Shown: positions 10,540 to 17,269, counted from the stretch's first letter. The stretch: DNA of 17,269 bases from Lunasporangiospora selenospora (GCA_015680635.1 JAABOA010000301.1:1-17269), one strand, 5' to 3'. The notes: a model not told the origin generated them from the letters alone. A program made the numbers and translations.

Positions 10540-11437
10540 TAGGCCAAAAAAAAAAGCCGATCATCAAAGTGCGCTTTAAATTAGCTTAATGATTCACTGT
10601 GGTCAAATATCAACTGCTTCGCAAGCGACCTAACGATACAACAACGAGAACAAAGATCCTGTCTGTGAGAATATTATCCATCAAGCACAAAGGGACATAT
10701 TTGGATGAAGGCTAAAAGAGCGGTCAAAAAGCCTCGACTGACAAAGCGACAAAAGAAAGCGAGGGTTGATTTTGCAGAGGAGTACAAAGATTGGACAGAG
10801 GCAGACTGGAAGAAAATGGTTTGGTCTGACGAGTCCAAGATCAATAGAGTGTCTTCTGACAGCATGCGCTACGTGTGGGTACAGTTGGGCGATGGGCCAA
10901 ACGTGGGCAATGGAAATATCAATCCAGCTCTTGTCGACCCTACCCTCAAACATGGTGGCGGGTCAGTGATGGTTTGGATCTGTATGACATGGGATGGCCC
11001 AGGATATTTTACCAAAATCAACTCCTGACTGGACTCTCAGTTGTACCTAAATATCCTGTCGGATGAGCTCCTGGGTACTATTGATTGGTACAGTATTGAT
11101 CCGCGCGGTTATATTTTCCAACACGACAACGATCCCAAGCATACCTCTAGGGCGACCAAGGAGTATCTCACCTCTATTAGATTGTCCGTCAAGGATTGAA
11201 CACTACTTGATTGGCCTTCCAACTCTCCCGACCTGAATCTTATAGAGCATCTTTGGGATCATTTGAAACGGAAGCTTCGAGAAAGAGGTGGAATTCCTGA
11301 AAGTATTGGCGAACTGTGGAAGAGGATTAAAGATGTCTGGGAAAATGAAACACCAATGGGGATCTGCCGCAACCTGATCGAAAGTATGCCTCAGAGAATG
11401 AAAGCAGTTATTGCTGCAAAGGGAGGCAATACTTGAT
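10540..11437 (+). pseudogene. Tc1/mariner-superfamily transposase, inactivated
   Basis: Cut-and-paste transposase of the DDE type. A GRPKK motif near 10540 marks the linker inside the N-terminal DNA-binding domain, whose flanking sequence carries stops. From about 10705 the catalytic domain is clear: KKPRLTKRQKKAR, WSDES (first Asp, 10828-10830), [30 protein letters not shown] (second Asp, 11125-11127), WPSNSPDLNLIEHLWDH (Glu, 11245-11247) and the end AVIAAKGGNT. TGA stops interrupt it at 11026 and 11197. At the homologous sites copy 2 has Arg (AGG) and Gly (GGA). The second Asp and the Glu have 39 residues between them, against 34 in classical Tc1. Confidence 0.88.
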
Positions 11438-11467
11438 ACCGATACGGGGGGTTTTTTTTTCGGCATC

Positions 11468-11482
11468 CTCAGACACTGTCCA
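11468..11482 (-). repeat. Terminal inverted repeat, right end of Tc1 copy 1
   Basis: Fifteen bases, the inverse of TGGACAGTGTCTGAG, matching the TGGACAGTTTTTGAG ends of copy 2 at 13 positions. Followed directly by TA. Confidence 0.75.
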
Positions 11483-11671
11483 TATGACTTTCAAGATATG
11501 GTCATTACCGGAAATACACTGGCCTCAATAGCTATCCAAATAATTTGCCTGTAGGCATTTGCTAACATAATACTTAAATTGTATAGCCAGTTGTCTATCA
11601 TTGTGCCTACTACAAGAATGCTTGGATGAAAAATACTAAAGTTTGACAATGAGCAGAAATTTGAACTCGTA

Positions 11672-12558
11672 TGGACAGTTTTTGAGGATCATTAAAAATT
11701 ACAATGTCAATATCGAGTATTGCCTCCTTTCGCCGCAATAACAGCCTCCATTCTTTGAGGCATATTTCCGAACCAATTTGCGGCAGATCTCTATTGGCGC
11801 TTCATGTTCCCAGATATCTCGTACCCTGTTTCATAGTTCCTCAATACCTTCAGGCAAATTACCTCTTTCTCGTAACCTTTGTTTCAGATGTTCCTAAAGG
11901 TGCTCTATTGGGTTCAAGTTGGGAGAGTTGGATGGCCAATCTAGCAATGTTCCTTCCTCGACATTCAATCCTTTGGAGGCAAGAAACCGCTTGGTCATCT
12001 TGGAGGTATGCTTTGGATCATTGTCTTGTTGAAAATATAATCGTGAGGATCAATGCGATACCAATCGATTGTCTTCTGGAGTTTGTCTGAAAGGATGTGA
12101 ATATACAACTCGGAGTCCATCCTTGAGTTGATTTTTGTAATATAGCCTGGTCCATTCCAAGTCATGCAGCTCCATACCATAACTGATCCACCACCATGTT
12201 TGAGGGTAGGGTCAACAAGGGCTAGGTCGACGTTGCCTTCTTCTACTTCAGGTCCATTCTCAGTCTGAACCCGCTTGCCGTCAGACGAAACTCTGTTGAT
12301 CTTTGACTCGCCGGACTAAATTATTTTCTTCCAATCTGCCTCTGTCCAATGTTGGTGCTCAAGCGCAAAGTCGAGTCTGGCCATTTTTTGTCGCTTTGTC
12401 AATCGTGGCTTTTTGGCCAATCTCTTAGCTTAGTAGAATATTGTCAAGGTTACTAATCAATAGCAGACTGGGAAGAATACTTCAAGTAAAGCAGTGAGAA
12501 CGAGACAGTTATTTGAAATTTCGATCACTCTATTGTCGGTAGACTCAAAAACTGTCCA
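11672..12558 (-). mobile_element. Tc1-like DNA transposon, copy 2 (internally deleted)
   Basis: Bounded by a perfect 15-base inverted repeat pair: TGGACAGTTTTTGAG at 11672-11686 and its complement at 12544-12558. TA flanks the left end; the right flank reads AA, so the target duplication is damaged or my end is off by a base. It is 887 bases, about 340 shorter than copy 1, the loss corresponding to the N-terminal DNA-binding region. It lies in opposite orientation to copy 1, 3' ends facing, 189 bases apart. Confidence 0.85.
11704..12430 (-). pseudogene. Tc1-like transposase, catalytic part only, inactivated
   Basis: Read on the minus strand from about 12430: AKKPRLTKRQKMAR, HWTEADWKK, a TAG stop (12316-12318), GESKINRVSS where the first catalytic Asp has become Gly, HGGGSVMVWSCMTWNGPGY, a one-base deletion near 12030 just before the second catalytic Asp, then (other frame) [25 protein letters not shown] with the Glu kept, a TAG stop (11894-11896), a TGA stop (11831-11833), and a further frame slip before the AAKGGNT-like end. 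It cannot make a working enzyme. The N-terminal DNA-binding domain is absent. Confidence 0.88.
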
Positions 12559-12731
12559 AATGACCCAACAGTGATCGAGATCCATTGAACATTAAGTAAG
12601 GGCATTTTGTAATGTTTTCAACAGAACCATAGAAACCTCAGTAGCACGTCGTCCCAATCCAATAAAGAGCAAATCATTCTTACTGGTGTTTATTGAGATA
12701 CAGCTCTATGAACAAGAAACTATAAATCATT

Positions 12732-12773
12732 TGGACAGTTATTGAGACCAGTGTACATACTCATTCCTGTCCA
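12732..12773. repeat. 42-base palindrome of two transposon ends
   Basis: TGGACAGTTATTGAG at 12732-12746 resembles the copy 2 terminal repeat (14 of 15), and ACTCATTCCTGTCCA at 12759-12773 is an inverted, more diverged partner, with 12 bases between. It could be the remnant of a nearly complete internal deletion or of two abutting elements. Confidence 0.45.
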
Positions 12774-12906
12774 GTGTTAAAGAGTTGGACTGTTAGAACA
12801 ACTGTCGCTTATCAAACTGTAGTCGAGTGCCTGAAACATCCATGGATATATACTTTGCTTTTTTGAAGGCTGCCTAGATGTCCTCATCTGCGACATTGTC
12901 TCTCTT

Positions 12907-13495
12907 TCACTTCCCTTTGCATATATTTCTGGTTCCTGTGTCGGCACGGTAGGTTGCAACAGAGAGCTGGTTCAGGAATGGTGAAGGAGCAGGAGGCTCC
13001 CTTGGAGATAATTGCTGGGTCGGGTGGTCCCGGGATGGTCCTAGAACCAGATATCCATTGGTCCCAAGGTATGAGTTGACATGATGGAGGAAGGCAATTG
13101 AGAATCCAACATCCTCGCACCTGTAAACCTTTGTATTCTTTCGGATGAAAAAGACAAAAATGCTGGTGTGTAGTTGTGAGGAGAACAATCGAAAGTGTAT
13201 ATTGCTGTGAGGAGGGATGTCGACAGTGAGGGTAAATAGTGGGGGTGGAAGAGTGGTGTCTGGGGTGGTGTTATTGAAAAGGCGCTGTGCGATCGATATT
13301 GAAGCAAGGACCTGTGACTCTTCGACTGCGGCCATGTTCACAATGCCATGGTGAGAGAGCGCCTCCATTGTGTATGCCAAGTTTTCCGAGTGGCATTGAT
13401 TAATGGCAGAAGCGCTCTTCAGTCTACTTGTTAGTGCTGGGCTATACCTCTTAAGCAAGTCCTCTGTCGATGATACTCTTTTCAAAGGAATAATA
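12907..13495 (-). CDS. Unrecognised protein, main exon (about 196 codons), 5' end unresolved
   Basis: The longest frame in the accessory region, read on the minus strand to TAA at 12907-12909. I do not recognise the family. It starts with a polar helical part (STEDLLKRYSPALTSRLKSA, ENLAYTMEALSHHGIVNMAA, EESQVLASISIAQRLF), continues with a region of alternating hydrophobic, strand-like segments (FTLTVDIPPHSNIHFRL, TSIFVFFIRKNTKVYRC, DVGFSIAFLHHVNSYLG), and ends Pro-rich then basic. The frame has no early ATG; it begins right after a good acceptor (TTTCTCCTCAG, exon from 13495), so an upstream exon is expected. A possible first exon is ATG at 13604 to 13587 followed by GTAGGA, but its phase does not fit that acceptor; it would fit a weaker TTAAG acceptor inside the frame, giving MSFSEL joined to RYSPALT. 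No signal peptide or obvious membrane segment. It may also be a remnant. Confidence 0.45.
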
Positions 13496-13586
13496 CTGAG
13501 GAGAAAGGACCGATAAACGTGTCAATATGCATTCAAGTTTTCTTTCAGACTTGATAAGATTTTTTATTAAAAGCCATCTATCCTAC

Positions 13587-13604
13587 CAGTTCAGAAAACG
13601 ACAT
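13587..13604 (-). CDS. Candidate first exon of the unrecognised minus-strand gene
   Basis: ATG followed by five codons (MSFSEL) and then GTAGGA as a possible donor. Upstream on the same strand is a T/C-rich leader (CACTTTTTTCACACTTTCAC) of the kind seen before fungal start codons. Phase conflicts with the best acceptor at 13496, so this is tentative. Confidence 0.25.
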
Positions 13605-15564
13605 GACAAAAGGTCCAGTGTAAGCGTGGATGCGTGAAAGTGTGAAAAAAGTGGAAAAAATGACCTTTAACTGGATCGCCTTAACAGTGCATTCTCTCTT
13701 TGCGTGCTCGAAAGCACGGAATTTCCTTTCAGATCTCCGCACACGCGAATTTCTTTATTTGATTCAAGGTAGGATGCTCATACTTTTCTTGTGCCTACTA
13801 TAAATTATTGAGGCAGGACCAGAGTTGGCTACCCATCCATTATGCACTGGTGCTTTCTTAGTGAGTCCCTGTAAAGTGCGCGACAGGAGGACGGGAAGTG
13901 GAGTGCAGAGGGTTTCCTAAACTTTGTTAGAACCCACTATCACTGGCTCTTTCATAGTGAGCTCCTGTTTAGTGTGCGGCAGGAGGAATCTTCAGAATCA
14001 TAGTCGACATCAACACCCTCTGTGTCTGGTGGTACTCCTTGAAAATAAATGCACAGGAAAATCAATCAAAACTATACTCAAACTCGACTAGGCAGGATCC
14101 AGCGGAGAATGCCAAGCGATGAGGAGATTGCGCGATTAGCACAGCAAAAAGAAATCATACCAAAAGAGCTCCATGCAACGAGCGTGAGGTTGGAACGTTT
14201 GTGGGCGCTGTATTTACGAGACACTTATTGCCCGACTCTGTTGGTTGGTGGTGAATCGGATATTTGATATTTGATAGAGTGCACAATCTAGAGATTTGTC
14301 GCCATTATTCGAACAAGCTGTTGAGAGAGTCGAAGTATTCTAAGAAGTGAGGAGCTATCAAGCGCAATTAGCTATACGCAATGCGAGGTTATTCAAAAGA
14401 ACAGGGTTGTCTGAAATCCAATCATTCGCCGTTCGCTCAGTTACCTAGCCGAGTTTGAATATTCAGGTAAGGCACCACTTTTTTTCTTTTCTTTCTTTTC
14501 ATGGTTGAAGGGCTTTGTCATTGTTTAAGGATTGGATTGTAAACCATGACACTTAACTTTTTGTCTCTATCAAATAGCGATGCAATGATGCATTCCCTAT
14601 CCCTTCCCCATAACCTGTTGGACGCAGCACTTCTACATTGTGTGTCTCGAGGACCTGCTGTCGACATTACAAAATGGATATGTCGCTGCCACTTAGTAGA
14701 GTTGTCATCCTGATCCAACCCTCACCCACACATCGAGCAGTGAATAGCATGGGGCTAGGTCATTCTCCAGAGGACCATGACCCGCCGGTGCAAAGAGAAG
14801 CCCACTCCAAGAGTGACAACTCTGTCTACATTTCGTTGCAAGACTCGGCCAAAGGAACATTATTTTCGCTCTATTATTAAGGCTGTAGTTAATACACTCC
14901 ACCGCAACAGGAGCTGGATAATCCGATTGCCATGCCCCAGACATTAAATCGCAACACTGTGAACGACACATGTCGCCTTGTTGAGCAGTGAAAGTTTTAC
15001 GAGTGCATCGCATCGGGTTCTGGAACAAAAAATGGCAAAGAATATCCACAAATGCTCTCTTTGGCAGCGTCGGATGTGGATGAGTTCTCTTTCTCTAAAT
15101 TAGGCGGCCAGGTTATTCCGGTCTTTGGTCCTCACAAGCAACCATCTCTACGCAAAGCAGGTAATCCTCATAGTCCCATCGTAGTCAAGTCCATGAACAG
15201 CCCATCCCCCCCTCCCCCTGAATGATAAAATCAAACCCTCCTCAAACAACAGCCCTCTCTTTCTGTTGCAAGAAAGACCACTTCAACTGCAGATCTAGGT
15301 CCGTGAGGGAATTTCCTCTGCTTTTCCTCTCCTCCCCTCGTCTTTTTCCTTTTCCTTTGACCAGTACATCAAGGGACTCTTGACTAACTGCTTCCGCAGC
15401 GTTTGTCCGCAAAAGTGGCTTTCTTGATTATTTTACACCTTATTTTTCCGGTGTCCTATTTCGAGTACGCGAGGGAGCAGAAGGGGAAGGGAGAAAGACA
15501 AGCCATAGACCGTTGAACAAGTTGAAGGTATGGGCCTAGGACTATTGATCAGGCTGGATAGTTG
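13605..15564. other. Intergenic, no convincing gene
   Basis: Holds a perfect 6-base hairpin (CGTGCT CGAA AGCACG, 13703-13718), a direct repeat pair listed separately, a T-rich pyrimidine tract near 14478-14502, and from about 15080 sequence shared with the region upstream of gene B. A 72-residue frame at 14049-14267 and a GTG-started minus-strand frame at 14705-15049 have no recognisable motifs. Confidence 0.5.
13841..13988 (+). repeat. Imperfect ~50-base direct repeat pair
   Basis: Units at about 13841-13892 and 13938-13988 share TAT, CACTGG, CTTTC, TAGTGAG, CCTGT, AGTG, GCG and CAGGAGGA in order. Both keep an internal inverted pair (CCTG ... CAGG; in the second unit CTCCTG ... CAGGAG), so each could form a small hairpin. 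Confidence 0.75.
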
Positions 15565-15593
15565 TATAAAAAGCGACCATCTGCTCGCCAACC
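15565..15593 (+). promoter_or_regulatory. Core promoter block of peptide gene C
   Basis: TATAAAAAGCG at 15565 followed by ATCTG and TCG at the same spacing as upstream of genes A and B. It lies 107 bases before the ATG. Confidence 0.75.
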
Positions 15594-15671
15594 TGTTGAC
15601 TTTATCACATCTTCTAAATCCACTAAATTCATCTCATCCACAATCACACCTGTACCCGCATCCTTCAAGTC

Positions 15672-16007
15672 ATGATTTCCTCCAAGCTTCTCTCTCTGCT
15701 CGCTCTGGCTTTCGTTGCCATGATCGGTATCTCCAATGCCGCGCCCAATCCTGCTCCTGCTCCTGCTCCTGCTCCACACCATCCTGAGCATCCTCCTGCC
15801 TCTCCTTTCCATCACTCTGATCCTGCTTCCAGTCATGGCAAAAGAGAGGATGGCCGTGGTAAAAAGCATGATGATGGCAAAAAGCATGGCCAAGACAAAC
15901 AGCATGAACATGGCAAAAGAGAGTATGGCCGTGGTAAAAAGCATGATGATGGCAAAAGGCATGGCCAAGACAAACAGCATGAGCATGGCAAACAGCAAGG
16001 CCACTAA
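15672..16007 (+). CDS. Small secreted peptide precursor C (111 aa, His/Lys repeats with Lys-Arg sites)
   Basis: Predicted secreted precursor of unknown function. The ATG at 15672 starts a signal peptide like those of A and B (MISSKLLSLLALAFVAM..., then SNAAP). Next comes a Pro/Ala run (NPAPAPAPAPHHPEHPP), which could be trimmed by dipeptidyl aminopeptidases, and then two 25-residue units at 15834-15908 and 15909-15983 plus a partial third. Each unit runs HGKRE, GRGKKHDDGK, then HGQDKQHE. Lys-Arg pairs at each unit start, and one inside unit two, are potential Kex2 sites, as in fungal pheromone and other repeat precursors; cutting would release roughly 25-residue His-, Lys- and Asp-rich peptides. 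High histidine content also makes metal binding possible. No cysteine. An AATTAAAAAT near 16125 could direct polyadenylation. Start and frame are clear; function is inference. Confidence 0.82.
   Translation: MISSKLLSLLALAFVAMIGISNAAPNPAPAPAPAPHHPEHPPASPFHHSDPASSHGKREDGRGKKHDDGKKHGQDKQHEHGKREYGRGKKHDDGKRHGQDKQHEHGKQQGH
15834..16004 (+). repeat. Tandem 75-base repeats inside gene C
   Basis: Two full units (15834-15908, 15909-15983) differ at 3 of 75 bases; a partial third unit follows to 16004. Two of the differences change residues (Asp to Tyr, Lys to Arg); the latter creates an extra Lys-Arg pair. Confidence 0.95.
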
Positions 16008-16174
16008 CTCAATCCCTCAAGGACGAACCAAGTTGATCCTTGAACGACTTTTCTCTCCAGGGTATCCCTATAGTTGGCAAGGTTCACCTCGTCCAGATTT
16101 CTTCAAACTCGTACTTGAACAACAATTAAAAATATCAGTATCTTGTCCCACGAACAACATTTTTTTGGAGTGCA

Positions 16175-16201
16175 TGTGTGTGTGTGTGTGCGTGTGTGTG
16201 T
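16175..16201. repeat. TG microsatellite
   Basis: About 13 TG dinucleotides with one C interruption, downstream of gene C. Confidence 0.9.
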
Positions 16202-16995
16202 AATTTCTTTTGACTCTTTTGAGGCAAATCAAGTTTGGTTGTGATATTGGTTTAATGTACAGGCAAGACAAAGAGTTTGTCTCAAGAATAGGAGGTTGCC
16301 TGGATGTGGCCTGCTTTTTTCGACATCCAGAACCACCCCTGCTTTGCCCTGCTTAGCATTGACTATCCCTTATTGGTTCTTCTTGCCTCTCAATAATGGT
16401 TCACTCGCAAGCTCGTCACTTGTAGGAAGCACCCTTCAAGGAGGAGGTTGCCCTGATCTTGGTACTCAACATTTGCATATCATGGTTGAGAAGAATAAAA
16501 AGATACCAATCTAGATGTATCTCTCTGATCAAAATTCGTCTAAAGGGAGGCTGTGCTATTACCGTAGGAGATGACGGTTCTGCATCCTAATATCAATAAC
16601 AATGAAAAATCTGTCTCTTGAGGATGATTTTATTGTTGCTGCTGTTATTCTGTTGAGAGGCAGGGCTCTTGATTGTCAGGTTGAGATGCGCTATGTTTAT
16701 ACACTACCAAATATGCCCTTGAAATAATAGCCTCTTTGCATTTTTCGCCTTACGAAAAAAAAATTGAGCAGTCCTAAGTTTGCAATTGACTCCTTAAGAG
16801 AAGGCTCAGAGACTCTCTCTGTCCCAATTTGCTGGGCACAGTCGAATTCTCTTCCTCACTGAAAAGAGACACACAAAGTCTCCTCTCTCTCTTTTCTCTC
16901 TCTCCTCTCATCCCCGCATCTCCAGCATTCCTCTCCATCTGCATTTGGTCGTCAATCGTCTCATCGCACAGCCTTCATTCCAACACATCACAGAC

Positions 16996-16998
<3 letters not shown>

Positions 16999-17035
<37 letters not shown>
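16999..17035. repeat. (CT)18 microsatellite in the dehydrogenase leader/promoter
   Basis: Uninterrupted CT run ending 42 bases before the ATG at 17078. Pyrimidine tracts immediately upstream of the start are common near fungal transcription starts. Confidence 0.95.
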
Positions 17036-17038
<3 letters not shown>

Positions 17039-17077
17039 CCCGCATAAACCTACCCACTACAAACACATTCATTCACA

Positions 17078-17245
17078 ATGTCCTCGACTGAAGCTTCCGC
17101 CGTCCGTCGTGAGCGTCAGGGTTCCTTCGGAGGCTCGACCAAGGCTAAGGTCCTCCGCCCCTTCAACACAGCCAACATCAAGATTCTTTTGCTCGAGAAC
17201 ATCAACACGGCTGCCGTCGAGTCGCTCAAGGCGCAGGGCTATCAG
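17078..17245 (+). CDS. SER33: D-3-phosphoglycerate dehydrogenase, first exon (3' partial)
   Basis: First step of serine synthesis: NAD-dependent oxidation of 3-phosphoglycerate to 3-phosphohydroxypyruvate, in the cytosol. Only 56 codons are in the window. The ATG at 17078 lies in a good context (CACAATG) after a CT-rich leader. The N-terminal extension (MSSTEASAVRRERQGSFGG) leads to KVLRPFNTANIKILLLEN and then AVESLKAQGYQ, which matches the start of the catalytic domain in fungal Ser3/Ser33 (yeast has KILKPFSTGDMKILLLEN at this place). The exon ends after CAG at 17245 with donor GTAAGA in phase 0. NAD-binding and ACT domains would be downstream. SER3 and SER33 cannot be told apart from this piece. 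Confidence 0.85.
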
Positions 17246-17269
17246 GTAAGAAACAACGGTAGAGAGATA

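Larger units (their letters stand above)
10253..11482 (+). mobile_element. Tc1-like DNA transposon, copy 1 (decayed, near full length)
   Basis: About 1230 bases, the usual size of Tc1 elements. The right terminal inverted repeat CTCAGACACTGTCCA at 11468-11482 matches 13 of 15 bases of the copy 2 end and is followed by TA, the family's target site. The left end at 10253-10267 is a weaker match (11 of 15), but the following sequence aligns with the start of copy 2 (TAGAGTGA, then TTCACTGCTTTAC at 10299-10315 against its counterpart near 12480). It landed just beyond duplicated unit B. Confidence 0.7.
15030..16140 (+). repeat. Third, more diverged unit of the peptide-gene family
   Basis: Stretches around gene C match copy B in order: 15080-15300 with 8425-8560, the promoter block, the leader and signal peptide, and 16093-16135 with about 9380-9410 (ACTCGT, CTTGA-like, AACAAC). 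Much less similar than A to B, and partly separated from them by the transposons. Confidence 0.5.
16008..17077. other. Intergenic between peptide gene C and the dehydrogenase
   Basis: Contains the gene C 3' flank, a TG microsatellite (about 16175-16201), and from about 16800 a pyrimidine-rich promoter and leader for the downstream gene ending in a (CT)18 tract at 16999-17035. TGACTC, the core of Gcn4-type sites, occurs at 16210-16215 and 16787-16792. No other gene seen. Confidence 0.6.

Noticed and set aside
11704-12090. 128-codon plus-strand frame
   Set aside because: Antisense to the decayed transposase of Tc1 copy 2.
14049-14267. 72-codon frame starting MHRKINQNYTQ
   Set aside because: No homology that I recognise and stops soon after; weak hints of further coding in other frames downstream could not be joined convincingly.
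14705-15049. 114-codon minus-strand cysteine-containing frame
   Set aside because: No ATG at its start, no recognisable motif and no splice or promoter support.
15834-15983. Repeats in gene C considered as a CRISPR-like array
   Set aside because: The repeats are contiguous, in frame and code for protein, with no spacers; a eukaryotic setting also excludes it.
15549-16004. 151-codon minus-strand frame opposite gene C
   Set aside because: Artefact of the repeats in gene C; alternating Met/Leu/Phe composition comes from the reverse reading of the His/Lys repeats.
15672-16007. Gene C as a dikaritin-type ribosomal peptide cluster
   Set aside because: Lys-Arg repeats fit, but no DUF3328/UstY-like oxidase or other tailoring gene is visible in the window.
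16829-17047. 72-codon frame before the dehydrogenase
   Set aside because: Largely a translated CT microsatellite and pyrimidine-rich promoter.
1-17269. tRNA or rRNA genes
   Set aside because: I looked for B-box-like GGTTCGA sequence with a matching acceptor stem on both strands and found none outside coding sequence.

Overview
The window looks like a piece of a filamentous or early-diverging fungal genome. Three short introns (93-118 bases, GTAAGT/GTAAGC donors, pyrimidine-rich TAG acceptors) interrupt an INO80-type chromatin remodeller. CT-rich promoters, TATA-driven small secreted-protein genes and Tc1-like transposons fill the rest. A Mortierella-like (Mortierellomycotina) source is my guess from overall style; no marker here proves it.

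Layout. (1) Positions 1-4491, + strand: most of an INO80 ATPase gene, missing its 5' end. (2) 4492-10250: a gene-poor region with two tandemly duplicated units. Each carries one small secreted-peptide gene (A at 6229-6417, B at 9010-9264). (3) 10253-12773: a tail-to-tail pair of decayed Tc1-like DNA transposons plus a short palindrome made of their ends. (4) 12907-13604, - strand: a gene I do not recognise, probably spliced, with unresolved 5' structure. (5) 13605-15560: mostly featureless, with one ~50-base direct repeat pair. (6) 15672-16007: a third secreted-peptide gene (C), a diverged relative of A and B. (7) 16008-17269: a CT-rich promoter and the first exon of a SER3/SER33-type 3-phosphoglycerate dehydrogenase, cut by the window end.

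The most interesting content is the peptide trio A/B/C. They share a signal peptide, a ~29-base TATA-containing promoter block and a short leader just before the ATG, but their mature regions are unrelated: A is a short proline-rich tail, B is two tandem cysteine/proline repeats, and C is a proline/alanine stretch followed by His/Lys/Asp repeats with Lys-Arg sites. This looks like a locally expanding, co-regulated family of secreted peptides in which the secretion and expression parts are conserved and the exported product is replaced or expanded by internal repeats. INO80 (nuclear chromatin remodelling) and the serine-pathway dehydrogenase are conserved housekeeping genes on either side, with no evident functional link to the peptides.
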